64,000 nucleotides of DNA from the NCBI RefSeq assembly GCF_040369795.1, contig NZ_AP028955.1, positions 744,001-808,000 on the forward strand. Direction: 5' to 3'. How positions within the stretch are numbered: the stretch's first letter is position 1; each line of letters opens with the position of its first letter. The translations under genes and the position numbers were made by a program. Origin of the DNA: Spiroplasma_E ixodetis_B (GTDB lineage Bacteria; Bacillota_I; Bacilli_A; Mycoplasmatales; VBWQ01). The notes under the pieces are model-generated. The model did no database searches. It saw only the letters and a list, made by a program, of their open reading frames with translations, and was not told the DNA's origin. Positions 20,501 to 30,317 of the stretch are shown here, one piece after another.

Positions 20501-20598
20501 CAAGGCTTTGCTACTTACAGTAGCATAAGCCTTGCGTATAGTAGATAAGTAGTTAGTAGTATATAAGCCTTATCACCTACAGTGATAAAAGGCTTATA
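20501..20598. repeat. twin hairpins with shared arm motif upstream of phage-like module
   Basis: Two inverted repeats lie at 20501-20534 (CAAGGCTT-t-GCTAC … GTAGC-at-AAGCCTTG) and 20562-20598 (TATAAGCCTTATCAC … GTGATAA-a-AGGCTTATA). Both have AAGGCTT/AAGCCTT outer arms and a TACAGT-containing loop. They follow an unusually C-rich strip (20474-20500). The rest of 20315-20500 shows no gene; TGGAATATTCCA is a small palindrome at ~20422. They may be a replication or packaging signal or paired terminators of the phage-like unit. Confidence 0.6.
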
Positions 20599-20615
20599 CA
20601 TAGAAAGGATACGTA

Positions 20616-21104
20616 ATGATTAATGTTAATTTAGATATTAAAAATAAAATTAAAGAAACAACTAAAGGTATGTTATTAGAAATTGGTGAATATGAAACAT
20701 GATTTCCTATTAAAGATACTATTATTGATGAAAAAAATAAAAAAATAGCATTAAAAATAATTGAAGATTTTTATTATAAATTAGGTAAAAAATCAATTAC
20801 AAAAGATATTGAAAGTGTTAAAGGTAGTGATATTTTAAAATATATTAAAAATATTCCAAATATTACTAGAAATGAAAATGAATTAATATCTTGTTAATTT
20901 TATGAACAATATAATGGTTATTATATTTTTAAAAATGATAAAAATCAAGAATGTTTTAAATATAACATTACATGAGAACAAGGCATGAAAAGTTTTAAAA
21001 TAAATAATCCATATAACGATAATGATTTAGCAATTAATTATATTGTTACACCAATGAAAAATATAAATACTCATAATGAAAAAATATTTTATTTAAAGTA
21101 TTAA
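20616..21104 (+). pseudogene. phage-like hypothetical protein with in-frame stop
   Basis: The frame opens MINVNLDIKNKIKETTKGM after AGAAAGGAT. A TAA at 20895 follows 93 codons, but the same frame continues open (FYEQYNGYYIFKNDKNQECF…KIFYLKY) to 21104. It looks like a 162-codon gene with one nonsense mutation. Product not recognised. It is the first gene of the small-gene cluster that ends with ERF and RuvC-like genes. Confidence 0.6.
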
Positions 21105-21115
21105 AGGAAATTAAT

Positions 21116-21232
21116 ATGTTATTAAATGTTGAAAAAATAGAATTAATAAAAAATTTATGTAATGAAAAATTACTTAAAAATCAAAAATATATTTAAATAG
21201 ATGAAATATTAAAAATTATAGAAAGGGATTAA
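21116..21232 (+). pseudogene. small phage-like protein with in-frame stop
   Basis: The frame MLLNVEKIELIKNLCNEKLL has TAA at 21194 and continues in frame as IDEILKIIERD to 21232. A GGAAA ribosome site lies 8 nt upstream. Unrecognised. As in its neighbour, a single stop splits an otherwise continuous small gene. Confidence 0.5.
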
Positions 21233-21237
21233 TAATT

Positions 21238-21360
21238 ATGGAATGTAGAGAATATAGAATTAAAGGTTCATGTGATATTTGTCATAAAAATTCATCATAT
21301 GGAAATAGAACTTGTAATAAATGTTTTTATAAATTAATGAGTGATAATGATGAAATTTAA
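21238..21360 (+). CDS. small zinc-knuckle protein (phage-like cluster)
   Basis: This 40-aa protein has two CxxC pairs (GSCDIC…RTCNKCFY), a probable zinc ribbon. AGAAAGG precedes the ATG. It overlaps the next gene by 14 nt, indicating translational coupling. Function unknown; small zinc-binding proteins are common in phage early regions. Confidence 0.6.
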   Translation: MECREYRIKGSCDICHKNSSYGNRTCNKCFYKLMSDNDEI

Positions 21361-21532
21361 TATACATAATGAAAAATATATATGAATTAGTGAAATTGAT
21401 AATAATTATTATTGTAATAAATGTATTAATGACATGATTGAAGAAGATATGTATTTAACATCAAATAATTGAGATTCTTTATATGAATATTATATTAATG
21501 AATTACAATTAGAAAATTTTAAAGGAGTTTAA
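21347..21532 (+). CDS. small Cys-pair protein (phage-like cluster)
   Basis: This 61-aa protein, MMKFNIHNEKYIWISEIDNN…, contains one CxxC (YYCNKCIND) and an acidic C-terminus. Its start overlaps the preceding gene. Two TGA Trp codons. Unrecognised. Confidence 0.55.
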
Positions 21533-21536
21533 TAAT

Positions 21537-21659
21537 ATGCAAAATAAAGATTTTCAAGATATCAAAAATGATTTACAAATATTTTTTAAAGATATAGAAA
21601 ATGGTAAATATGGTCAAAGAATTAAAGAATTATTTTTGAAAGAAGAAAGTAGTGAATAA
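21537..21659 (+). CDS. small hypothetical protein (phage-like cluster)
   Basis: This 40-aa Lys/Asp/Glu-rich protein (MQNKDFQDIKNDLQIFFKDI) is preceded by AAAGGAG. It starts 4 nt after the previous stop and ends 2 nt before the next ATG. Unrecognised, but tight packing with good ribosome sites supports it. Confidence 0.55.
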   Translation: MQNKDFQDIKNDLQIFFKDIENGKYGQRIKELFLKEESSE

Positions 21660-21661
21660 AT

Positions 21662-21850
21662 ATGACAGCAGCACCTAAAAAGAAACCAGAAGATTTAATG
21701 ATTAAACAAATTATTATTCATTTAAGATTTACTGAAAAAGATTATGAAAAATTAAAAGAAATTTGTGAAGAAAAAAATATGAAAATTAATGGTTTTATAA
21801 GAATTTTAATTAAAAAAGCAATAAATAGAAAGAGTGATTATAATGAATAA
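21662..21850 (+). CDS. ribbon-helix-helix-like DNA-binding protein
   Basis: This 62-aa protein has a strand-helix-helix pattern, IIIHLRFTEKDYEKLKEICE followed by KNMKINGFIRILIKKAI. It resembles CopG/Arc-type RHH proteins, with an N-terminal basic tail. Likely a dimeric regulator of the phage-like module. Its stop overlaps the next start by 8 nt. Confidence 0.6.
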   Translation: MTAAPKKKPEDLMIKQIIIHLRFTEKDYEKLKEICEEKNMKINGFIRILIKKAINRKSDYNE

Positions 21851-22565
21851 TTTATATAAAAAAATACTTAAATTACAGTTAGAAATTGGTAGTACACCTA
21901 AAAATGGTTTTAATAAATTTGGAAATTATAAATATTGATTATTAAGTGATATGTTTAATAAATTTAAATTATTATGTAAAAAATTAAATATTGTTATTAC
22001 ACATGAAGATATATTAACAACAGATAGAAAAATTAATTATTTAGATACTAAAGAAGTAGAAATAACTTATTTTAAAAGATATACAATTATTGATTTAGAT
22101 AATGATAAAGAATTAAAATATTTTGATATACTTGCTTGCGCTAAAAATACAGATATAGCAAAAGCGAAAGATAGTGCAGAAACTTATGCTTATAGATATT
22201 TCTTAATTAATTTACTTTTATTAAGCGAAGATGAACTTGACCCAGATAATGATAGTGTTAATTTAATTCAAAATAATAAACCGCAAAATAATTACGTTAA
22301 TAATATAAAAAAATCTAATGAAAAATGAGAACCAAGTGAAAAACAATTAGATTATTTTGAAAAATATATGATTACAAATACAGTTTTATTTGATGAATGT
22401 ATAAGAGAAGATATGGAAAAATTAAATCCAAGTAATAATAAAGATTTTTTAATATTAATGAGTGAAAATTATTTAAAAGTATTATTTGATAAATTTAAAG
22501 AAATTCGTGAAAGATTTAAAAATTTAAAAAATAATAATAAAAATGAGTATAGAAATTATGAATAA
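21843..22565 (+). CDS. ERF-family ssDNA-annealing recombinase
   Basis: This 240-aa protein matches the ERF single-strand annealing family encoded by temperate phages. The N-terminus MNNLYKKILKLQLEIGSTPK is followed by NKFGNYKYWLLSDM (the family's 'fkY..l.di' block). AKAKDSAETYAYRYFLINLL corresponds to the conserved 'kaqGsaiTYarRYaL' block, and EDELDPDND to the following acidic patch. The C-terminal ~100 residues are a variable charged tail, as usual. It overlaps the RHH gene upstream and the RuvC-like gene downstream by 8 nt. Expected role: phage DNA recombination. Confidence 0.75.
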
Positions 22566-22717
22566 TTATTTACTTTCAATTGACCCAAGTATAAAAAATA
22601 CTGGATTTAATTTATGAAAACCTTGTTGTAAACATAATAAATCTTGAAATGAAGAATGTATTTTTTTAATTGATAAAGAATGTGAAATAACTTCTGCTAT
22701 TCCAGTTTTAATTCTTA

Positions 22718-23868
22718 AGACATATTCCGTAAATAAATTTTTTAAAAGTCAATTAATAATTTAAAATTTATTTTATAATTTCTTTATTAATAAATTAATA
22801 AGGTGTTGATAAAAATGAATTTTGAAAATTTAAAAAAATTAAAAAATGAACAATTTTATAGATATTTTGGTATAAAACGTTTTCATTTTGATGAAATGTT
22901 AACAAAATTAATTGAAATAGAAAATTTAAAAAAAACTAAAGGTAGAAAATATAAACTTTCAGTTGAAGAAAGATTGATGATGACTTTAGTATACTGAAAA
23001 GAATATTATACTTTTTCCAAATGAGTATTAAATATAAAATGAGTGCATCAAGTTGTTTTCGAAATATTACTTGAGTAGAAAATAAACTTAGTGATGACAA
23101 AGATTATCAGTTTTTAAAAACAAAATATAAATCAAAAATTGAGAAAAAACAAGAAGATTTAAATTAATTTCAATTTTATTTAATTGATTCAACTGAAATT
23201 GAAATTGAAAGACCAACTAAAAAAAACTACAGTTAGAATATTTTTCTGGTAAAAGTTGAATGTTTTCTATAAAATTTAAAATTATATATGACTTTTTTAA
23301 TAAAAAAATTGTTGATATTTTTGCTGATAATGGAAAAGTACATGATTTTCAAATATTAAAAAATTCAAATCTTGAATTTTCAGAAAAAACAATAATTATT
23401 GGTGATTTGGGATATCAAGGAATACAAAATATTTATAAAAATACTATATTACCAATTAAAAAAACTAAAAATAAAAAATTAACTAAACAAGAAAAAATCT
23501 ACAATAAAATTATTTCAAAAATTAGAATTAAAGTTGAACATGTTTTTGCTTGATTAAAAAGATTCAAAATTTTAATAAATAAATGTAGAAAAAGTATATT
23601 TAGAATTATGTACTTAAGATTTAACTTACTTTGTGAAATTTTTAATAAAACAAAACCATTAAAATAAAAAAATATTTTTAATATTTTTTTAAAAATTTAA
23701 ATTTTTATCAAGTTAATATAAAAATAATATTAACAATTTTTGTGTTTGAAATATAAATTTATTTTTAAAGTATTTTTTTAAAAATATTAACTTCTATAAT
23801 TATTAACACTAAAAAATTTATAAATATTATTATTGACAATTGATTAAATTTATTTATGGAATATGTCT
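22718..23868 (+). mobile_element. IS5-family element, complete length (1151 bp)
   Basis: Both tips are present (one mismatch, TATGGAATATGTCT, at the right). TTA is duplicated at 22715-22717 and 23869-23871. Inserted in the RuvC-like gene. Confidence 0.92.
22815..23667 (+). pseudogene. IS5-family transposase, broken
   Basis: A missing T at ~23010 (YTFFQ segment) shifts the frame, and GAA to TAA in DLNEFQ (~23164) adds a stop. The 8-A slip site and the second-frame DDE residues are intact. Inactive. Confidence 0.8.
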
Positions 23869-23979
23869 TTAGTTATGATTTTAATAAATATGAACATTAT
23901 GATTTTATAGAAAAAATTATTGAACAATTATCTATAAAAGCAAGTGAAGAAGATGCTCATTATAAATGGTCTAAATATA

Positions 23980-24004
23980 TAGCTAACTAAAGTAATGTTT
24001 ACTT
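23980..24004. mobile_element. solo IS630 terminal repeat
   Basis: About 25 nt of the tip TAGCTAACTAAAGTAATGTT stands alone after a TA, with no transposase. It is the scar of a deletion that also removed the end of the RuvC-like gene. Confidence 0.75.
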
Positions 24005-24009
24005 AAAAA

Positions 24010-24251
24010 ATTAAATTTTCCAATTAAATTCAAATATTACTGAAGAAAATTTAGAAAAATTAGTCAAAAATTATTATGAAAAATTTAATAAAAATATTAA
24101 AATCTTAGAAAAAATAAATATTAAATTAAATGATACTATTGATACAAGTAATCGATTAAATATTAATAAAATTAATAATTCTCAACTACCACCATTATTA
24201 AAAAGACTACCAAAAATAGAATCAAATATTTTTTCAATACCAATTAACTAA
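24010..24251 (+). pseudogene. C-terminal fragment of an unknown (phage-like) protein
   Basis: The frame NSNITEENLEKLVKNYYEKF…KINIKLNDTID…PKIESNIFSIPIN ends with TAA at 24249. Helical and Lys/Asn-rich, with no recognisable family. The 5' part was removed with the IS630 event. Confidence 0.5.
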
Positions 24252-24728
24252 AAATATTTTCAAATAACTTTTTTTGGTAATGTTTAGTAATCTGTGTAAC
24301 TTACAAAAATAACTATGTTTAATTAATTCTAGTAAATAAAATTAAATAACTAAAAAGAGTGAGTTACGTATGTCTAAAAAACAAAATATTAATAATAATG
24401 ATCCAATATCAAAAGCAGTAGATTTATTATTAGAAAATACTGAAGATTTAACAACAGTTTTTAAAGAGGGAGGTTTATATAAAGAATTAACAAAAAGATT
24501 AGTTGAAAAAATGTTGAATTCTGAAATGCAAAATTATTTAGGATATGAAAAAAATCAACATAATAATAGTGAAAATGCTCGTAATGGTATAAGTTCAAAA
24601 AAATTAATAACCCAACAAGGTAAAATTGAGATTAATGTACCACGAGATCGTAATAGTAATTTTGAGCCAGTAATAGTTGCAAAAAGACAAAGAAGATTTG
24701 ATGGTTTTGATCAACAAGTTCTTTCATT

Positions 24729-25879
24729 AGACATATTCCGTAAATAAATTTAATCAATTGTCAATAATAATATTTATAAATTTTTTAGTGTTAATAATTA
24801 TAGAAGTTAATATTTTTAAAAAAAATACTTTAAAAATAAATTTATATTTCAAACACAAAAATTGTTAATATTATTTTTATATTAACTTGATAAAAATTTA
24901 AATTTTTAAAAAAATATTTTTAATATTTTTTTATTTTAATGGTTTTGTTTTATTAAAAATTTCACAAAGTAAGTTAAATCTTAAGTACATAAGTCTAAAT
25001 ATACTTTTTCTACATTTATTTATTAAAATTTTGAATCTTTTTAATCAAGCAAAAACATGTTCAACTTTAATTCTAATTTTTGAAATAATTTTATTGTAGA
25101 TTTTTTCTTGTTTAGTTAATTTTTTATTTTTAGTTTTTTTAATTGGTAATATAGTATTTTTATAAATATTTTGTATTCCTTGATATCCCAAATCACCAAT
25201 AATTATTGTTTTTTCTGAAAATTCAAGATTTGAATTTTTTAATATTTGAAAATCATGTACTTTTCCATTATCAGCAAAAATATCAACAATTTTTTTATTA
25301 AAAAAGTCATATATAATTTGAAATTTTATAGAAAACATTCAACTTTTACCAGAAAAATATTCTAACTGTATTTTTTTAGTTGGTCTTTCAATTTCAATTT
25401 CAGTTGAATCAATTAAATAAAATTGAAATTCATTTAAATCTTCTTGTTTTTTCTCAATTTTTGATTTATATTTTGTTTTTAAAAACTGATAATCTTTGTC
25501 ATCACTAAGTTTATTTTCTACTCAAGTAATATTTCGAAAACAACTTGATGCACTCATTTTATATTTAATACTAATTTGGAAAAAAGTATAATATTCTTTT
25601 CAGTATACTAAAGTCATCATCAATCTTTCTTCAACTGAAAGTTTATATTTTCTACCTTTAGTTTTTTTTAAATTTTCTATTTCAATTAATTTTGTTAACA
25701 TTTCATCAAAATGAAAACGTTTTATACCAAAATATCTATAAAATTGTTCATTTTTTAATTTTTTTAAATTTTCAAAATTCATTTTTATCAACACCTTATT
25801 AATTTATTAATAAAGAAATTATAAAATAAATTTTAAATTATTAATTGAATTTTAAAAAATTTATTTACGGAATATGTCT
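24729..25879 (-). mobile_element. IS5-family element, complete, opposite to its host IS256
   Basis: 1151 bp, with ATT duplicated at 24726-24728 and 25880-25882. Same target position as IS5 copies at 1299 and 31865, but reversed relative to the host IS256. Confidence 0.92.
24931..25782 (-). CDS. IS5-family transposase, natural single-frame fusion
   Basis: Here the slippery 8-A run plus CTACAG has become 7 A plus TACAG (~25366-25380). The sequence PTKK-IQLEYFSGKSW therefore reads straight through without a frameshift, giving 283 aa. HTH region YKLSVEERLMMTLVYW, then IDSTEI, GDLGYQG and KVEHVFAWLK (DDE) are all present with no stop codon. Such a copy would make full-length transposase at every translation, unlike its relatives. 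Confidence 0.85.
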
Positions 25880-26815
25880 ATTATATGTCAAAGGCATGAC
25901 TTTATCAGATATTAGAATGCAGTTACAAGAGTTATATCATGGTGCTGATATTAGCGAAAGTGTTATTAGTCAAATTACTGATGATGTTATTGATGATGTT
26001 AAAGCATGACAAAATCGGCCATTAGAAATTATTTATCCGATTGTTTATTTTGATTGTATAGTAGTTAAAGTACGACAAGATAAACGCATTATTAACAAAT
26101 CAGTTTATATAGCGATAGGAGTTGATTTAGAAGGTAAAAAAGATATTTTAGGTTTATGAATTAGTGAAAATGAAGGTTCTAATTTTTGATTATCTAATTT
26201 CACAGAAATGAAAAATCGAGGCTTAAATGATATTCTTATTGCTTGTAGTGACAATTTAACAGGAATGTCAGAAGCAATACAATGAGTTTATCCTAAAACC
26301 GAACATCAATTATGCATAGTTCATCAAATTAGAAATAGTTTAAAATATGTTTCATACAAACATAGAAAATCACTAGTTACAGATTTAAAACCAATTTATA
26401 GTGCATGTAGTGAAGAACCAGCGATGCAAGCTTTAGAATCTTTTGAAAGTAAATGAAATAAACAATATCCTCAAATTGCTAAATCATGATATAAAAATTG
26501 AGATAATTTAATGGTTTTTATTAGTTATCATGCAGAAATCAAAAGAGTTATTTATACAACAAATGCTATTGAATCTGTTAATAGTCAATTATGAAAAGTT
26601 ATTAGAAATAAAAAAGTTTTTCCAAATGATATGGCAGTTTTTAAAATATTTTACTTAGCAATTGAAAATATAACAAAAAAATGAACACTGCCCATTCAAA
26701 ATTGAAATACAGCAATTGCTCATTTTATGATAAAATTTGAAGATAGAATTAATCTAAACTAGTAACTTTGTAAAAAGATACACAGATTTTTAAAAATCCT
26801 CACTTTTTTATAACT

Positions 26816-28204
26816 TTATTTACTTGTACTATAATTTTTCATATATTGAACTAATGTTTTAATTAATACACCCATACCACGATCATTTTTATAAGCAGTT
26901 CCCGCAATATCTAAATGTAAAAATGGTTTATCTTCACTAAATTCTTTTAAAAATGCAGCAGCATTTGATGAACAACCATATGGATCTTTAGAAATATTAC
27001 TTAAATCAGCTATTTTAGATGAACGCATATTTAAAATATTTTGTTGATGAATTGGCATTCTTCAAATTTCTTCATTAGTTTGTTGTGATGATAATTCAAA
27101 ATCATTAAATAATTTATCATCAGTAGCAAAAGCACCAGTCATATAGCTACCTAATGCCACTAGCATTGCACCAGTTAAAGTTGATAATTCAATAATACGA
27201 TTTGCTTTTTCTTTACGTAAAGCATATGTCATACCATCTGCTAATACCAGCCTTCCTTCTGCATCGGTATTATTAATTTCTACAGTTTTACCATTCATTG
27301 AAGTAAAGACTGTTTCTACTAAAGTAGCATGACCACCAATCTTATTTTCTGTTAAACAAGCAACAGCAACAAAGTTTATTTTTAATTGTAATTTAGCAGC
27401 AGCAATGGCAGCATTACATACACTAGCTGCACCCGACATATCAAATTTCATACCTTTCATTGCTGAAGAAGGTTTTAGTGAATAACCACCACTATCAAAA
27501 GTAATTCCTTTACCAACTAATCCTAAAATATCATCGGCATGCTGTGGATCACCTTTATATTCTAAAACAACAACACGAGCATCAAAATTACTTCCAGCAT
27601 TAACTGCTAATAATAAATTCATATTTAGTTCTGTTATTTCTTTTTGCCCTAAAACCTTTACTGATAAATTTTTAATACCTTTTGCTGCATCTTGAATTTT
27701 TTTTGCAAAAACTTCGGGATATAATAAATTAGGTGGCATATCTTGCAAATTACGTGCTAAATTAATACTTTCTCCTTGAATTTCGATCTGTTGTTGTGAA
27801 GTATAGTTAGGGAATTTTGCTGTTGAAACAACATTATATTTAACTTTTTTTTCTTCATTTTTTTTACTTTTTAAAGTATATTCTTTAAAAGTATCGAATC
27901 ATAATGCTTCATATATAGTTTGTAAAAGTATACTTTCATCTAAATTACTCGTAACAAAAGATTTGACATCAATATCCAAATCTTGACTATTATTACTACT
28001 AAAATTTACAAAAAAATTATAAACATCATTACGAGTTAAGCTCTTACTATCACCTAAATATAGGTAATAAGTTTTATCTTCAGAAATTAATGTTAATTTA
28101 TTTTTTTCTTTAGCAATCAATTCATGAGGAACTTTATCAGCGAATACCGCTGTTAATTTTAATCCAAGTTTACTACTAACATTAAGTAGAATATTTTTAT
28201 CCAT
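26816..28204 (-). CDS. pepA: leucyl aminopeptidase (M17)
   Basis: This 462-aa cytosolic metallo-aminopeptidase releases N-terminal residues from peptides. The family signature NTDAEGRLVLADGMTYAL is present. Metal-binding VGKGITFDSGGYSLKPS (Lys and Asp), KFDMSGAASV and the catalytic Lys/Arg context are also present. The C-terminus includes DKPFLHLDIAGTAY. The N-terminal ~150 residues form the variable macrodomain-like part. TTAGGAGTG precedes the ATG. Divergent from pepF, with a 145-nt shared promoter region. IS256 sits just 14 nt past its stop. Confidence 0.93.
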
Positions 28205-28349
28205 ATTTTCACTCCTAAATGGTAATATTAAAATAATTACAATATATCTGAATTAATATTTTCGAAAATTACAACAAAAATAGATAAGTTAAACAATATT
28301 ATTGTATTATTATTGTATTGTAATATTACCATAGAATGGAGCAAAAACT
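28205..28349. promoter_or_regulatory. divergent pepA/pepF promoter region
   Basis: ATGGTAATATTA near the pepA start and TAATATTACCAT near the pepF start are inverted copies of one another at the two edges of the region. GTAATATTAC is itself a palindrome. They could be an operator serving both peptidase genes. No confident -35/-10 pair was chosen. Confidence 0.35.
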
Positions 28350-30188
28350 ATGAAGCGTTCTGAATTAAATGAAAAAAATAAAAAAAAGTACTGCTGAGAT
28401 TTTAAGCATTTATTTATTAATAATGAATCTTGAAAAAAAACTTTACCTGATTTTGATAAATTTGCCAATCAACTTTTAACTTTTAAAGGAAAATTAAATA
28501 ATATTGATAACTTTAAAAAATATTTAGTAATTAGCAAAGAAATATCAATGTTAGGCTCTAAAGTTGTACAATATTTACATTATGGAGATTTAGATCAAAC
28601 TAACTTAGAATTGCAACAATTATCTAGTTTATTTGCGACTCAACAAAGTAAGTTATCGGAAAAGTTAGCGTGGATTGAACCAGAAATTAAAACTATTGGT
28701 TTACAAACTATTAAAAACTGGATTAATAATGATCCCTCATTAATGATATATAAACATGATATGGAAGTTTTCTTTAAATTTGAAAAATTTATTTTAAGTG
28801 AGCACGATGAAACTTTACTAAGCAAAGTTAGTAAATCAAGAAGTGCTGCTGGTGGTTTATATGATAGTTTGGTTTATGCTGATAAACAAAAAACAATGTT
28901 TAATTATCAAAATAAAGAACAAGAATTAACGCAAACTTTATATTTAGACATTTTAGAAAATAGTAATCCAGTAAAAGATCAACAATTAAGAATTGATATT
29001 TCAAAAAAATTTTATGAAGATATTAAAAATAAAAAACATTCATTAGCACAAGTTTATGAAAGTATTTTAGAAGTAGCTGTTGAAGAAATAAAAATTCGTA
29101 ACAACGATAAAGAAAAAGATAATAAAAAACATTTAACTACTTTAGAATATAGTTTATTAAGTGATGATGTACCATTAATACTATATGAAAATTTAATAAA
29201 AACGGGACAGAAACACGCTATTTTAGTAGAAGAATTTTATAATTTAAAACGTAAATTTTTTAAATTTAAAAAATTTTATAGTACCGATACTAGTTTAAAA
29301 ATGACAACAATACCAACCAAAAAATTCAGTGTTGAAGAAGGTATTAATTCAATCAAAAAAATTTTAAGTATCTTAGGTGATGAATATTCAGAACAATTAA
29401 ACTTAGCATTATTACCAGGTAGAATTGACTATTATGAAGACACAAATAAACGAACTGGTGCTTATTCAACAGGTGGTAATGGCGTAGAACCCATTATTTT
29501 AATGAATTGAGATGATACTATTAATTCGCTTAATACACTAGCTCATGAATTAGGTCATTCTGTTCACACCCTATTTTCAGAAAAATATCAAAAATATCCA
29601 AATGCTGACTATCCAATTATTTTAGCTGAAGTTGCTTCAACAGTTAATGAACATCTAGCATTTGATTATTTATATAATCAAACGTCAAATAATCAAGAAC
29701 GCATTTACTTACTACAAACTCATATTGAAACTGTAATTGGTACTTTTTTTCGTCAAATTCAATTTGCTGAATTTGAATGAGAAGCACATAAATTAGTAGA
29801 AAAAGAAGTGCCATTAAACGCCGATATTTTGGCTGATTTATTTGAAAATACAGCAAATAAATATGGACAAAAAGCATTAGATAAATACGAAGAAAAAGCA
29901 AAAGGATACTCATGACCACGAATTCTTCATTTTTTCCACTCACCTTATTATGTTTATAAATATGCTACCTCAATTACCGTTTCTTATAAACTTTATGAAG
30001 ATGTTAAAAATGGTAAAAAAGAAAATTTACTTAACTTTTTAAAAAATGGTGGCAGCAAATATCCGTTAGATATTTTAAAAGATGCGGGTGTTGATTTAAC
30101 ACAAATTGATGTTTATAACCCATTAATTACTAATTTAAAGAAAATGATTAACCAATTATCAGACTTAATTAATAATAAAGATAATTAA
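28350..30188 (+). CDS. pepF: oligoendopeptidase F (M3B)
   Basis: This 612-aa zinc endopeptidase cleaves medium-length peptides in the cytosol, complementing PepA next door. The zinc motif HELGH is at residues 399-403 (TLAHELGHSVHTLF), with the downstream Glu in EVASTVNEHLAFDYL. The family C-terminal segment KYATSITVSY-like (YKYATSITVSYKLY) is seen as YKYATS-ITVSY. GGAG lies 7 nt before the ATG. Several TGA Trp codons; length normal. Confidence 0.93.
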
Positions 30189-30317
30189 ATTGCAAAAAAA
30201 TAATATATAATACTAATGGTGTTTTAGTCCTTTAGCATTTTATTTAAAACGTTATAAAATAATATGTACATATTTTGACTATTACAATTAGTAAAGACTA
30301 AGGAGAATAAATAAAAA

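Larger units (their letters stand above)
22558..23979 (+). pseudogene. RuvC-like Holliday junction resolvase, split by IS5
   Basis: The start MNNYLLSIDPSIKNTGFNLW carries the RuvC-fold first strand with catalytic Asp (IDPS…TGF). The gene continues to ...AIPVLIL at 22717, where IS5 is inserted with a TTA duplication. After removing IS5 and one TTA the frame resumes SYDFNKYEHYDFIEKIIEQL SIKASEEDAH (in two pieces). An IS630 tip then replaces the end at 23980. Phages often pair such a resolvase with ERF. Confidence 0.65.
24370..26762 (+). pseudogene. IS256-family transposase interrupted by IS5
   Basis: The N-terminal 119 codons and the remaining ~290 codons are open on either side of IS5. Catalytic blocks YFDCIVVKVR, CSDNLTGM and AIESVN are intact, so precise loss of IS5 and one ATT could restore the gene. 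One Arg (QLRKVI) is TGA/Trp here. Confidence 0.85.
24276..26801 (+). mobile_element. IS256-family element with IS5 nested inside
   Basis: The left tip GGTAATGTTTAGTAATCTGT is at 24276 and the right tip …AAAAATCCTC at about 26801. ACTTTTTT-type 8-9 bp flanks are nearly identical on both sides. IS5 sits at 24729-25879 with ATT duplications. Confidence 0.9.

Noticed and set aside
28640..28825. Minus-strand ORF within pepF
   Set aside because: Antisense shadow of an intact M3B peptidase frame.
30189..30317. Purine riboswitch in front of guaC
   Set aside because: The leader is AT-rich with TATAAT-like boxes but lacks the paired loop motifs of the purine aptamer.
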